Counted from the first letter of the stretch, positions 1-12,074 are shown. The stretch is 64,000 nt of DNA from Paramarasmius palmivorus (GCA_037176845.1 JAYKXP010000162.1:1-64000), one strand, 5' to 3'. Translations and numbers: made by a program. The notes: generated by a model from the sequence alone, not told the origin.

Positions 1-299
1 GAAAAGGTCAAGGTCTACAACCAATGATCGCTGCCTCTTTCCGATGTGTCACCCGACACCCGCAGTCTCCATCCGCCACACATGCCTCACCCCCTTCATC
101 TCCCTTATTCCATCAAATGATCCTCAATTACAAAATATTCGCGGTTTCTCCATCTGCGATCTCCCTCATCCAATCTGCCCCTCTCGTATCATCCTTGAAC
201 CAAGGAGGAAAGATCCGACTAGACAGGCTTCACATGGTTAACAAAAAAGTTCCTTTCCCAACCTAAACTTCTCCCATGCTCACTTTGAGCCTCAGAGAC
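1..299. other. No gene seen
   Basis: Short overlapping open frames occur here, but none has splice context, recognisable composition or a known motif. I see nothing supportable. Confidence 0.4.
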
Positions 300-1040
300 T
301 AACGACCGAACCACATCCTGGAACTCATCCTAAACTCCCTCTCCTTTCATTCACACCTCGAGAGGCCAACGAAACAAACTCTGGTCGCTCTCGATTCGCT
401 CCAGTGATGGTACCAGTGAGGAGTATAGGACCGTACGACTCGTAGGGCAATCTTCGCTTAGATACCTATCTCTGCGAACAATTAGAAAAACTTCCTTTCG
501 CGAACACGTCATCCAAACACTAGGGAGGACCTGTCGTGGATTGGGAAGCTATCTAGTATCGGTCACGTAGAACGCAGTGGAATTCGGTGTTTCGCTGTTG
601 AAAAAGGGCAAGGAGTACAGAAGTGGACGCGAGTTGTATTTCATGCAGCTAGCTTTGGTGTGTTTGACAGGCGTCGTTGTCTATGAGCTTGGAGAACCTC
701 CTGGAGGATGTTGAAGTAGAACGGGACCTGGGGATTAGTTGCCAGGTTTGATTCGTTCAGAGCGGGGTTGTACGTGCGTACTTTGTGTAAGGTATGTGAT
801 TTCATTGTTTGAGTAGGTGATCTTGTATGAGTTTCTAGGCAAAGGACAAGTAACTTGAACATGGTGGACGTCCTTTCTTCGCAACGATTATGCCAAGTCC
901 CGGTATTACAGATCCTTGTGACGTCCCACCTCCGTCAAATGCGGTGGAGTACCAAAGGAATTGGCCGATGCTCGTTGGGGTATGTAGATCGATGGCCAGG
1001 ACAGTAAAAGCCATGGCGACCGGGTAACATGAAGCAGGGT
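300..1040 (+). pseudogene. Decayed copy of the gene at 25,735-26,800
   Basis: At DNA level this stretch is collinear with the minus strand of about 26,650-25,980. Shared landmarks include CGCGAACACGTCATCCAAAC, GGAATTCGGTGTTTCG, TATTTCATGCAGCT, GTGCGTACTTTG and CCGGTATTACAGATCC. An intron is shared too: it runs from GGTATG after GTGCGTACTTTG to the TAG before GCAAAGGAC. The copy has single-base losses (for example in the segment matching the W-W-T-V coding stretch near 867), an extra block of about 80 bases near 435-510, and stops in every frame. The family was not recognised. Retention of the intron means it arose by DNA duplication and not by retroposition. Confidence 0.6.
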
Positions 1041-3676
1041 TTATTAGAGGTCTCGGTCAAGGTGAAGTCGATAGGTAGCGAGAGTGTCAGGGCTGAAGTT
1101 GGAGGACGTTAGCACCGCACCTACCAGCCACTCATCGACAACACCAACCCATCTCCCGAAGAGACCTCCACCTTCCCTGCGATCGACAGAACTTCACCGT
1201 CAACAAGACGCGTTCATCTCCAAGCGTTCACATTGAACATACACGCACCGTACGATATTCTCACAACACTTTCACCCGTTACACTCCTCCTCCCGCGCTA
1301 TCTCTCCTTCCCCATACACACTCTCAAACTCGCATCCTATTCGACACGCGCTAACAACTCGACCGTTGTCCATTGCAGTCTAGCATTCAAACGTGTCTCT
1401 AAGGTCTATCCAGCGACGCAAAGCACAAACGCGAGAGTAGGGTCGTCATTGAGAAACGGCATGGCTTCGCCTTCACGTCTTTAGGCGACAAGGACAAGGA
1501 AAAACCATCGCTTACGCTATACTCGAAAAGAGGCGCCGCCGCACCATCTCAGAGATGCGTAAGAGGTCTGATTCCCCCCCCCATTCTGGTGTGTCAAGGA
1601 TACACGGATGATACTCTGCTTCAATGGCTTTGTACAGAGAGGCATTGGAGTGAGGTGTATTCAAGCCAATTCTACTCTCAATAAATCATCAGCAAACTTT
1701 CCAGGCAGTTAAAGCCAGGCCGCACTCTCCGAACTCTTCCATCGATGCGCGTACGTGAGTCCCCCGTACACCGAGTGCCATCACCTACGGTGCAGGTCAA
1801 CGGTGATGTGCTTGGGTAGGGTGATGTAAAACGAGTGCAGAGGAGTTGTTAAGGAGATGGTGGCTTCTCCTTGTGGGTACAGTAGAGGCAGAGGAGAGCT
1901 CAGGGGTCACGATAACACGATGTGGCATGTCTACTAGTGGTGTGAGCACGAAAACGGATCGGAAAGGCTTTATGTTTTTTGAGGAGGATGGGGGCAGGTG
2001 TGTTGTTCGACCTACGGAGATAGTAAAGGTGTGTTTGTCTGGTTCTTAACGGTCAAGTACTAATGAATCTTGGATAGTATATGAAGCTTAGCCTTGAAAC
2101 GATTGATTGCGGGCTGTTGAGGGACATTTGCAAGTTGCAGCAACACAGGTTCAAGTCCTTCGACACATTCGCGACGTCATCAACGCTTATGGGTGCATTA
2201 CTAAAGTTCTTCAAGACTAGAGGAATTCGTTTGTCAGCAACACTCAAAAACTCGACGATTAGTGTTTGAAGCTATAAGTTGGTCGCCATCGTATGGATGG
2301 ATCTTACCGATAAGTAAGCCATGAATAGAACGAAAAAAGGAGTACACATGCAGCTACGAATGTAACGGTCATTGTGGATACGCGAGGAGTAGGGGAGATT
2401 GAAAGGTAATGAGAGGTGTTTGAGAGGTATGGTTGATCCCGGGTTGGGGAGAGTGGAGGTTGGAATATGAAAAGGGCGAAAGCTGAAAAGTTGAAGGTGT
2501 AGGGATAGCGCAAAATTCATCGTGAGCCTCAATTGGGAGGCCATGTGAGAGCGGAGTTGGGTATGGTGAGAGGGAGGAGCGGCTAGATTGGTACAGTAGG
2601 ATGGAAGGGAGAGGATACAGCGGCGGTGGTTAATAGGGTCATGGGAATTATGGTTGATTGGAGTCAGTTATAGTATAAATTTAGGTGATAGGTTTTGAGC
2701 GTCTAGTTTCGACGAAGTCCTATATGACTTAGATTATAGATATTTGATTAACACCCCACTCAGTTATCTGCTTATTTATTGTTGTCGATGTTGTCACAGT
2801 AAATTGTGTAGTCTAGCGATAGCCAAGTGTTATATAGGATACGTTACATTACTGGTTACAGTGAAAAAAGTAGTTAGGTAAGAATGAATGAATGAAATTT
2901 GACGCCCAGGCCGATGTTGTTTTCTCCAACAGAGACCAGGATAACTGTCCGTTGGGTTCGGATTTCAGAATCGGAACGTTGACGAAATGCAAAACTTATG
3001 ATGTCATGCCATGACATCTGACCAGGTTGCGCCCCCAGGTGCACCAGCCGTAGACCGCGAACCGCGAACTCAACGTACTCAACGCGAACCTATACAAGCG
3101 CCGACTCGGAAGCAAAGCGTCACTGAAAATTTGTTGACTCTTGGCGTATTGTAGTCACTAGTGGCGAAGGAGCTCAATACATAACCTTCCTTTGGTACTT
3201 AATGGCCGTGCATTGCACACAGACGCAGTCCTTGAACAGTGGATCTAGATTGAAGATGCCTGTAATGCTGCGAAGTTAGCATATGAAAAGATGGATAAAA
3301 TACCAATCACATACCTACGTTGTGTGGTGGCCTCCCGCTATTCGACGGAAAGCATCCCCTGCATGATTGATCGCTTGAGGTCAAAGTACATATTGCTTGA
3401 TGATAGGAGTTCCTTCGACGAGAAGGATCCTCTAGAGCGTAAAAGATTTCATGGTCATGGTTGTAAACAGGAAGTATGATATTGAGAACACTACATTCAT
3501 CAACGAAAAAGTGCCTAGAGCCGTGGCTACAACGTGGTAGCGTATTGAAGGATTGGGGCAAAGGGCAAAGGGCAGAGATATGGTGTAAATGACGGTCAAA
3601 CCTTCTCCATCTAAGGGCCAGGTACAGATAGGAGGACAAAGCGAGAAAATCGTCCTGGGCACCAATGTCAGAAGTT
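1041..3676. other. 2.6 kb without a confident gene
   Basis: Several short frames exist on both strands, the longest about 80-90 codons, but none shows domain motifs or a convincing exon chain. One protein-like stretch in the plus frame around 1,440-1,685 (hydrophilic, ending in a stop near 1,684) may be a remnant of an unknown gene. Near 2,898-2,925 there is a match to the dispersed repeat seen at 25,655-25,680 (shared words TTTGACGCCCA and GCCGAT). The region looks like degenerate or regulatory DNA. Confidence 0.35.
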
Positions 3677-4343
3677 CGGGCGGTAAGCGGAAACAAGCTC
3701 CTTCCTTTTTCGGTTGACAGCTTTTGACAGCTGTGTGCTGCCTTTCCCTCGGACGATGTCAATTGGATAAGTTCTACTGTCTCTAGCAGTGCCCGAAAGC
3801 CCTCTGGACTGTGTCCTAATGTACTCTAGACGTAGTGATTTTTTTCAACTCTGTCACTTCAATCTGCTTGCAAATGCCGGACATACGTCGAAACAAATCT
3901 AATACACGACCGATCCGATTCGCTCACGTTTCCTCAGCCGAAGCCGCTAACGGCAAGATTTATGCTGATGCTTATGCCAGAGCTCCATTGTAGACTCTGG
4001 AAGCACCCTTATCTACACAAATGGGTGTTAAACAGCACACCAGAGCCCCGCCTACTCCATGACATTCGAGTAGCGCGCCCAAACCTCGCCTCGATTGGTA
4101 CTTATTTCTCGCCGACGTAAGTAGTAGAGTTCTTCAAGCCGGATGATGCTGCCGAGGCCGGAACTTTCCGTGAAGAACTGTAAGACTTGCTTGCGCTCTT
4201 GAACGATAAAATTCCCGCCAACTTCGGACGATGATAAGACAAGAAATCCCACATCTGACATGTCTGCCCCCCTGGCCATACCCCAGCATGCAAACTTAGC
4301 AACGTCGACACAGCGTACATAGGTGTAGTTTCCACTAATTTTA

Positions 4344-4850
4344 GAGTACAGACTCGATGGGTCGTGAACTGATAAGAGATAACGGCGAGATCACCGTAAT
4401 GACATCATTCTTCCGCTCACCTGACACGACGCGTCGCGTCGTCAAAACCTACTTCCACCTAGTTATACCTACATTTTCTGAGCTATTCTGCTGTATTTTA
4501 GCTTCTAAAATACATGGAAGCCTAATCCCTAACCCTAACCCCTAACCACGGGGCGTTCCCCCCCGCACCCCCCCTTATAAATATCTTCAATCCCCTAACC
4601 CTTCTTGCGGGGGCGTTCCCCCCCCTGCACCCCCCCCTCTAACCCCGAACCCCTAACTAACGCTTCGCTGCGCTCAGCGTAGGGGAGCTAGGGGGCGCTT
4701 CGCGCAGTGGGACCGCTGCGCGGTCGTCGTAGTCTTGTACTCAGCCAAATTTTTGCTTGATGCGTATGACATCACACGGCCTGCGGCCGGTGAGATAACT
4801 GATCTCGGCGAGTTCGAGTCACGAGTTCACGACCCATCGAGCCTCCCCTG
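4344..4850. mobile_element. MULE-like MITE with 9-base target-site duplication
   Basis: The direct repeat CTAATTTTA stands at 4,335-4,343 and again at 4,851-4,859, exactly flanking a 507-base segment. The segment's ends are inverted repeats sharing CTCGATGGGTCGTGAACT, followed by imperfectly paired sequence (GGCGAGATCA against CGCCGAGATC). It encodes no transposase. The interior is low-complexity: C-rich runs, telomere-like CCCTAA units and repeated GGGGCGTTCCCCCC words. A 9-base duplication with terminal inverted repeats fits Mutator-like elements. The superfamily is inferred from duplication length only. Confidence 0.65.
4527..4547 (+). repeat. Interstitial telomere-like repeat
   Basis: The stretch reads CCCTAACCCTAACCCCTAACC, three near-perfect units of the reverse complement of the TTAGGG telomere repeat. 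It lies inside the MITE, and related CCCTAA words recur near 4,594 and 4,640. It is too short and internal to be a chromosome end. Confidence 0.6.
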
Positions 4851-5044
4851 CTAATTTTAAGTTACAAGTTCTTTCGGTGACGCAATTGAGGCACACAGTT
4901 GTCAAAAGCTGTCAACCGAAAAAGGAAGGAGCTTGTTTCCGCTTACCGCCCGGATTTGTTTGTACCTCTTTGGAAAGTTTGCAGTTTGCGGTGTGCGGTT
5001 CGCGGTTCGCGGTTTGCGCAACCCTTCCTGTCAGTCGTCCAGGT

Positions 5045-5365
5045 GCCCTCTCTCCCACCAGCATGGCGTCTACCTGAACGCGAAAACTAGTGACATTCAA
5101 ATTCTCTCTACCTGACAGCAAAACAGAACTGGGTCTAATTATATCTTGCTGTCGACCGCGCAAGCATTGGCACGTCTTTCAATCTGTCGAAACTACATTT
5201 CCTGTATTTCACTGGCATGAATTCGTCGTCATCAAGATGGACTACCGGTATCTGTTGTGCACGGGAGCGGAAAACAACTCGACTACAGCTTACAATTCTA
5301 AATAAAGCTTGAACTAATGACTTGAAGACTCGCCCCCACAAATCTGAGTCCCCAGATTCCCGCAC
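5045..5365 (+). repeat. Dispersed repeat, inverted copy at 25,330-25,692
   Basis: This stretch, which ends just upstream of the seven-TM gene at 5,378, matches the minus strand of 25,330-25,692. Shared words include CCACCAGCATG, CACCTGAAC/TACCTGAAC, ATTCAAATTCT, TGACAGCAAAA, TCGACAG-like stretches, CATCAAGATGGA and TAAATAAAGCTT-like ends. Identity is patchy with small indels, so the copies are old. Neither copy carries a credible coding frame. The first part also has the tandem word GCGGTTCGCGG at about 4,995-5,015. Confidence 0.55.
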
Positions 5366-5377
5366 TACTTTCTACCC

Positions 5378-6896
5378 ATGGCTAGTGATATAGACTATGT
5401 AAAGGTGAGTTTATCTGCGGCTGGGGTTCTCTCCCTAATTGATTTTGTTGTATCAGGCGATGTTGGTTGCTCTTTGGGTACGTTGCCTCACTGACGATCG
5501 TCCCACCCCATCAAGTTGATACTATGCTCCTCTAGACCGAAACGCTGCTATATGGTGAGTTCGAATTCGCCCCAACTCGCACCGTGACTAATCTCATCTG
5601 GGTCCAGGCATGAACACTGTTCTATTCATCACCTGCCTCTACTATGTCGTGGTCCGTAACAAAGCACAAAATAAACCGTTCCTTGTCACAGCGATACTGT
5701 TATATGTGCTTTGCACCGCTCATGTCATCAACACATTGCATCGGGCGATATCTGCATTTACCGGCTCCGAGAGCAGCCCAGTGCACGCTGTGGCGTATTA
5801 CAAACAACTCTGGAACGGGAGTAGTGTTCTGCAGCATGCGGTATACTGTGCCAACAGGTAAGGTGATCCTGCCTTACTGTACTCGTCAACTGATCGGTGA
5901 CTACAACCGTGACAGTGCCATTGCAGATGGTCTCCTGGTGAGGCCGTAGTTTGTGGTTGCAAAATTCATCTCACATTCTACAGATTTACCGCCTCTACGT
6001 CTTGTGGGATCGTCGTAAAACTGTAATCATTGGACCCATGATTGCCCTCGTCGCTGCCGCCGGTGAGTAGTAGCCTACCCTGTTGGCTTCTTCGTCGACC
6101 CACATTCCTTTAGGATGCGGTTTCCGTTCTATATGGGGTTTCCGTCAAGGAAAAGATATTTACGCTCCTGATATCTACACTTGGTCCATTGCACTATTCT
6201 CATTGTCGCTATCTCTGAATGTGGTCGTCACATGTCTTATTGGTGAGAATAAAGTAGTTTAATACTAATTTGGAGTCTAATGGATTTTGACTTCTTTGCA
6301 GCCGGACGTATTTCAAGGTGCCGAAAGGGAGTAGCAGTTTATAATATTGGTCAAAAGTACAAATCGTACAATCTTTGCATGATTACCTTGTACGTTTTGC
6401 CCTCGGTCGCTTGCAAAGGTACTATCAAAGTTCAACGTTCAACGATCGTCCAGTATCGAATCTGGTGCCATATATTCTCTGTGTATCTTGGGCGTCTTGA
6501 TTACTTACGTCGCAAAGACGAATGCCACAGTGAGTACGTACCGTGCCATTAACGTTCACCAGTCTGACCTGCACGCAGTACATCGTATATGACATTGCTG
6601 CACAAATCATAGCAAGTTTCTCTGCCTTCACCGATAGTCAACGTTAACCAAGCTTCCAGGGCATCAATCCAGTCCTCATGACTGTTCATTATAATTTGGG
6701 CCTGGCACTCCCTGATGGCACTGATAGGATGTACTCTGTGAAAAATGCAGGGAATCTTCGATCGGAACGTCGTGCAAACTCGCCACGACTTTCCATTCTA
6801 ATTCACAAAGTAACGGAGACCAAGAACGATTCAAGTGAGTTTGGATCGGTACAGGTTGACCTCGGAGATAGGTCACCAGTAATATGTTCTGTATAA
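5378..6896 (+). CDS. Seven-TM integral membrane protein (paralogue 1)
   Basis: This is a multipass membrane protein of unknown function, one of three paralogues in the window. The start ATG at 5,378 encodes MASDIDYVK, followed by very short exons (AMLVALW, then TETLLYGMNTVLF). Seven hydrophobic segments follow in order: LYGMNTVLFITCLYYVV; LVTAILLYVLCTAHVI; AIADGLLIYRLYVLW; VIIGPMIALVAAAG; SIALFSLSLSLNVVVTCLIA; ESGAIYSLCILGVLITYV; and IGINPVLMTV. A hydrophilic C-terminal tail ends at 6,896. At least eight small introns interrupt it, and the TM6 exon starts after CAG near 6,452. The RLYVLW motif after TM3 and the ESGA motif at TM6 are shared with the copies at 30,407 and 38,608. It resembles the large families of unassigned membrane proteins in mushrooms. 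No ligand or catalytic motif is visible, so the role is unknown. Confidence 0.75.
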
Positions 6897-7163
6897 TGGG
6901 TGTGTCGCCTGTGCCAGGATGTCGCTGAGATAAATGACCTGGACCAGCAGCACGATATCCTCTTTCCCCTGACAGATAGGATGCTATTTGGTATGCTTCG
7001 TGTCGGTGGTGATGTGGAATGTTTTCCTTAGACAGTTCTAGCTCGTCCTTCTCTACTTTGTTTGTATATAGATCTGGAATGATTTTTTTAAAAAAATCAA
7101 AAAATCATAGCTAACACAACTGCGGACGAACGATTGCTCCCGAGACGCTCAGAGAGGATCATT

Positions 7164-9050
7164 ATGGTTGCCGGCCAAGTGCTCAAGCGCTCATTTTCCC
7201 TCTCGACTCGGGTAATGTTACATCAAAATCTTGTCCTTGATGAACTCCTTCCAGCATCCGATATCTGGACTTCCACTGGACTTCCTGCTCACCACCTGGA
7301 GCGTTTGAAGCTCGACAAAGATCCCGACCTTCAGATCAACTCATCTTTCAAACTTGCTAGTGCTGCCCAGGTGTTCGCTTTTCTATAACGCAACGCCCTC
7401 TCGAGCTGACAAAATTGTCTAAAGACGACAATCGGTCTTGCTGGTCTCTCTGCCGCCCTATTTCACCAAAGTCGAACTGGCGTTGAACAGCAAGTATCTG
7501 TGCATGCCCGACATGCAGTCATCGAGTTCCGTACGTATTGCCATATACCGCTTCAAAGCTTGAGACGTTAATGTATACCTTTAACAGATAGCGAAGCCTA
7601 CTATATACTGAATGGAAAACGACCAGGTTCGATTTGGGACACCGTAGCTGGCGTGTATAGGACAAAAGACAACGGATTTGTGCGACTTCATACTAATTTT
7701 CCTCAGTGCGTCTTTCTTGCTCCTCTCTTTCTCCTGCCTAACTGTCCCATCAGTCATCGCAAAGGACTTCTTGATATCCTCGGAATCGAAAATACTCCTC
7801 AAGTTTCAAGAGATGATGTTCAGAATGCATTGCTCGAATGGAATGCTCTAGATTTCGAACAAGCTTCGGGGGAGAAGGGAATGTGTGCATTCGCTTTGCG
7901 CTCGTTTGAACAATGGGATGCAACTCCAATGGCGCAAGCGTTGAAGAACACTCCTCCCGTTTATCTCCGAAAGATTGCAGATGCCCCAAAACGTAAACTG
8001 GACGAGTCTTTGAGAGACACTCTGAGGCATCCGCTGCAGGGGATCAGAGTTCTTGATTTGAGTCGAGTGTTGGCGGGACCTATTGCAGGAAGAACCTTGG
8101 CAGGTATGCCGCCTATTCTTGTACCACTGACCACGCTCTAGCTAACAAGCTGGATCACAGCGCATGGTGCAGACGTGCTCCTCGTAACTTCACCAAACCT
8201 TCCTGATTTACCGAACTTGGATGTCGATACATCAAGAGGCAAACGTACCACACAATTGGATTTGAATCAATCTCAAGATCGCGAGAAACTTCTGTCTCTT
8301 GCAGCAGATGCAGACGTCTTTCTCCAAGCCTATCGACCGGGTGGCCTAGAAGGAAAAGGATTTGGCGTCAAGGAACTTGCTGCCCTCAAAGGAGAACGAG
8401 AACATGGAATCGTTTGTGCAAACCTTTGTGCCTGGGGCTGGGAGGGACCTTGGAAGGACCGAAGAGGAGTAAGTCTAGTAGTATCACAAGTCTGGGCACA
8501 TTAGCTCATTTCATACAGTTCGATTCCCTTGTTCAAACAGCAACCGGACTCAATGTTGCAGAAGCGGAAGCCTACGCACAATTCACCGGGTCTGACAATG
8601 CTACAGAGCAACTGCATCCTAAACCTTTCCCAGTACAAGCCTTGGATCACGCAGCTGCATACCTCCTTACGTTTGGTGTTAATGCTGCCCTATACAAAAC
8701 CGTTACCGTACGCCCTACTTTACCTGAGATGAATTCTTCTTGCTAAACGAACGTAGGAGGGCGGTTCTTGGGAAGTTCGTGTGTCCCTTGCCGCTGTTGG
8801 CCAATGGGTGCGATCGCTAGGTCGCGTACCGCCAAATGATTCATTTGGACTAGCGACACCATTACCTCAACCAGAATCAGAGGAAATTAGTCAACTTGTG
8901 ACCGAGTGGAAACAGTCCAGTGGACCTGGAAGAATGATGGCTTTATGCCACGCTGCAATCATGTCCGAAACGCCCGTCAGACAGGGAAGAGAGGGACAGC
9001 CAGGGGCACCAATAGTGTTGAACGCTCATCCGGCTGAGTGGATAGTATAG
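7164..9050 (+). CDS. Two-half CoA-transferase family III (CaiB/BaiF-like) protein
   Basis: Members of this superfamily move CoA between carboxylic acids or racemise acyl-CoAs. The start chosen is ATG 7,164 (MVAGQVLKRSFS). The chain has two family III modules. The first carries GLAGLSAALFHQSRTG followed by QQVSVHARHAVIEF, RLHTNFP and HRKGLLDILG. The second opens with LQGIRVLDLSRVLAGP near residue 230, then HGADVLLVTSP, a GKR motif, DVFLQAYRPGGLEGKGFG, RRGFDSLVQTATG, PVQALDHAAAYLL and VNAALYKTVT. Introns follow GT-AG rules, for example after CCCAG at about 7,368 and after the AGRTLA codons at 8,103. The order matches the fungal and bacterial double-module members of COG1804. The position where Asp is expected in the first catalytic-type segment reads His, so catalytic competence is uncertain. 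Substrate unknown. Confidence 0.82.
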
Positions 9051-9171
9051 TAGTTTCGTGGTGTATAATCAAAAATGTTCCATTCACGACGTGAGGCGTC
9101 ATACTTATAAATTTCATTTCATTCGAAGTTCCTCATACAACATTGACTATCCAAACCAAAACTTGATTCGC

Positions 9172-11353
9172 TCACGCAGAGTCCATAAGTGCTTGCGCTG
9201 CCTTTCTTGCGTTTGCACGCTGTGCCTCCACTTGAAGCTCGAGGTTTCTGATTAACTCGCGTGCTTCGCGAAGTTCGGACTTGAGTTGAGCGTTCTCCTG
9301 ACGGAGAGCGAGCTACGAAGAGATGTTAGAATAGAGGTTATACACCAAGACATTGTGCAAACTAACTGTTTCATCGCCAGAGGAGGAACGTGACGGCTCG
9401 GTCTTGGCTTGAACAGGCTCCGGAACGGCGGCAGGTTGAGCAGGAGGTGCACTGGCTGACTTAGAAATGGCTGCTGGGGGCGGAACGGCGGATGGCGGTG
9501 GAGCAGACGACGTTGGTGTGGAGGCATATACCGGTGTTTGGGCAGGTGGTGCAGCTGCGGGAGTGGGCGCAGGCGCAGGAGCCGCGGCGGGCTGGCCAGA
9601 AGCAGCAAAAGTCTTGCCACTGTCAAGATTGACCAGATTACGAGGTGCTTGTTTCCCACTAAAGAACTCTGCCGCTGAAAGCGACGGTTCGATGGAGAGT
9701 GCAGGTGGGAAGATGTCCGACTGGAAGGAATCCGCCTTGAGACACAGGTTAGCTGTCTCATGCCAGGGATTCGGCCATAGCACATACCCTGCGAGGAACA
9801 ATAAATGCAATAGGTTCGATGTATGAACCACTAATCTTGTAAGCCCGAGCAATCTCGTTATCGGCGACATTGAGTGCACGACGCGGGAGGAAACACATCC
9901 CTCGTTGAGGCTCGGTTGATTTATATTCGTCAAGTGCTGGCAGCGAGTCATTGTCGGCGACATATTCGTAGTACCTTATGTTACCATCACTAATGGAGGG
10001 CAAGTAAGCATTAGAAAGACTACGGACAATTCAGGATAACTTACCCCTTCCCAGCTTCGATCAAGAAGAAAAAGTTTAGTATATACCAGGCTTTCAAATT
10101 GAGTGAACATACCGAGGAAAAGGATGCCATTGTCCGACCAGAAAGGCATGACAACGCCAGCGCTTTGATCTATAGGCATCATCTTCACGTTTGTTAACCC
10201 CCCAGTTTCCCAAATCCCAACCTGACGCTCAGACATCTTGCTGAACCCAGTGGTGGCAATTTTGTCAAGATCTCCCATCCAAATAACTCGAGCGCCTTTG
10301 ATTCCTCCATGGCCATCGGTAACACGCACAGCCTCGCCTCCAGCACGAGGATCAAATAGCCGCAGCTTCCTGTCCCGACATGTAGTAGCCAACAACGTTC
10401 CGGTCGAGTTGAAAGCAAGACTTTGAATAGCGTCACCGTGACCACTGAGCACCGAACGTGCTTCTTCCGTCCGGGCGAGATCCCAAAGCTTGACCGTGTG
10501 CTCGCCAGAGGCACTAGCCAGCACGTTTGCTGCGGTTGGATGGAATAGGACCTGACCTATCTTTCGGGGCGAAGCATCGATCCGCCAGACAGGATCAAAA
10601 TCTTTTGGAACCCAGCCTTCCTGGCCCCATCCTTCAAAGGCGGAAGATTCGACCTTCCAGATCATCACCTTTCCATCTTCACCACCAGATGCAACTAGCG
10701 AGTCGTTGTGAGGCGACCAGTCTGTGTCAAGAACAGGAGCGGTGTGGCTACGAGCGAGGGGGAGACTATCGGGGAGTTTATGAGGGAATCCGGGGATTGG
10801 TTGAAAGGGTGATGGTAGGGGTAAAATGGCGAAAGCTCCGCCTCCAGAGGCGTTCCAGTTGACGCTCAGATATTGCTATAGTGAGCACCGTCAGAATCCC
10901 GAATTGTATTGGAGGTATAGTATTCGCTTACTCCAGATGCAGAAATAACATTGGTATCCCAAGCACTGTTCGTTACTTTGACATTTTCGATCCCATGTTC
11001 TTTCTTCGAAGGTTGTCCAAATACGTGGCTGTAAAATAGGTGTGTTAGCAATCATTTCGCAGCGAATATCGGTGTGCAGTCAGAAGAGAGTGGATGGCCG
11101 GAAAGACGTGTTATCTCCATGCCTAAGGTGTCCTGTATCCAGACGATCAAGGAGCACTAGTCCTACCAAGAAACCTTGAGACGATTGGTTGGGATAAAAG
11201 GTTCAACACTCACCAGCAGCGAAACAACGCTAAAACGCAACCCTCGTCCACGTCATTTAGTTGAAGCGGTAGCACCCAGCAACCCGATTTTGACCGTTGA
11301 AACAGAAGGTTTGATCCTCACCGATACTTTGAGGCTCTGACGAATCTAGACAT
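9172..11353 (-). CDS. CRN1: Coronin, actin-binding WD40 protein
   Basis: Coronin bundles actin filaments and regulates Arp2/3 at cortical patches. Exon 1 is tiny: ATG at 11,353 gives MSRFVRASKYR and splices over an intron of about 290 bases to HVFGQPSKKEHGIENV, the diagnostic coronin N-terminus. WD40 repeats follow (LASASGEHTVKLWDLA; LATTCRDRKLRLFDPRAGG; HTAPVLDTDWSPHND). Next comes the coronin extension region with ISDGNIRYYEYV and GMCFLPRRALNV, then EIARAYKISGSYIEPI. A Pro/Ala-rich linker of about 90 residues comes next. The C-terminus is a coiled coil (LALRQENAQLKSELREAREL) ending ALMDSA at 9,172. Domain order and length match fungal Crn1. Open frames on the plus strand across the linker are shadows of its GC-rich repeats. 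Confidence 0.93.
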
Positions 11354-11730
11354 AAGTCTTTGGCTGCCTTCGACCAAGAATACGCGTGTAGTTAAGAAGT
11401 AGAAGTGAAAATAAAAAGGAGATCAGTGATGGAACAAGGAGGTTGTTGGAAAAGGGTAGATAGATAGATAGATTTCGCTTTCTACAATCCAAGGCAACGT
11501 CGATTACTATCAGTCTATCAAAGAAGATACCAATACACTCGTACACATAATCAAGCTTGGAATCTCTTGGAATCTGAAGTGGCTGTCGGTATGTAGTGAG
11601 CCTAAGGTAGACATGTAGGTACTAGATGGTTTGTACGCTATGCAGGGGGTATCAGACTATCAGTTGAGTAGCAAGCAATAGCAAAAGCATCAGAAAAAAC
11701 GTATCAAAACGCGAGAGCCGCAATACGAGG

Positions 11731-12065
11731 TCAGTCTTTCACAAAACCAGCAGCACAACTTGCAAGACAAGCATCCACTTCCGTCTCCAGTGATCTTGAA
11801 ACTAGTCCTGGATCGACAGTTGATGGTCTAGGCGACAAAGATAGAGTATATCTGTGCCCTTTTTGGGCACAAGAACGTCTGAAAATGTTGGTGGAACGTT
11901 GGTAAATGTTGTTATCACGACAACGTGGCGTGGAATTGGGCGTAGATTGGGAAGCGGTCTCTTCGAGCAGCGATAGCGACTGCCCAGCACCCCCATAACT
12001 ATAGTTGCTAGATAATCGATCCGGAGGGCCACTGGCACGCAAGCCATCGAGCTCAGGTTGTTTCG
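11731..12065 (-). pseudogene. Truncated duplicate of the C-terminus of the gene at 13,219
   Basis: The minus-strand frame here reads SSNYSYGG, SQSTPNSTP, STNIFRRSCAQKGHRYTLSL, SPRPSTVDPGLVS and CLASCAAGFVKD. It parallels SSNYGYGG, SQSTPETTP, SSNIFRRSCALFGHTYTPSL, SPRPSTVDPRLVS and FLASCTAGFLKD in the intact gene. Only about the last 110 codons are present, and its upstream side runs into the stop region of the neighbouring gene. The frame is still open, so it could be a recent fragment or a downstream exon that is no longer used. Confidence 0.6.
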
Positions 12066-12074
12066 ACAGTCGAT

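Larger units (their letters stand above)
3677..4952. repeat. Segment bounded by a 61-base inverted repeat
   Basis: Bases 3,677-3,737 and the reverse complement of 4,892-4,952 are identical apart from one position. The shared core includes CGGTAAGCGGAAACAAGC and TTTTTCGGTTGACAGC. The 1.28 kb segment holds no recognisable transposase and contains the smaller MITE at 4,344-4,850. It may be a non-autonomous DNA transposon with that MITE nested inside, or an inverted duplication. I could not find a clean target-site duplication at its edges. Confidence 0.6.

Noticed and set aside
4527..4547. Chromosome end
   Set aside because: Only three telomere-like units, internal to a transposable element with coding DNA on both sides.
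5378..6896. Rhodopsin or pheromone receptor identity for the seven-TM genes
   Set aside because: No retinal Lys in TM7 and no STE3-type motif is visible; similarity is only in TM count.
9467..9826. 119-codon plus-strand frame rich in Gly/Ala
   Set aside because: It is the antisense shadow of the Pro/Ala-rich linker of coronin.
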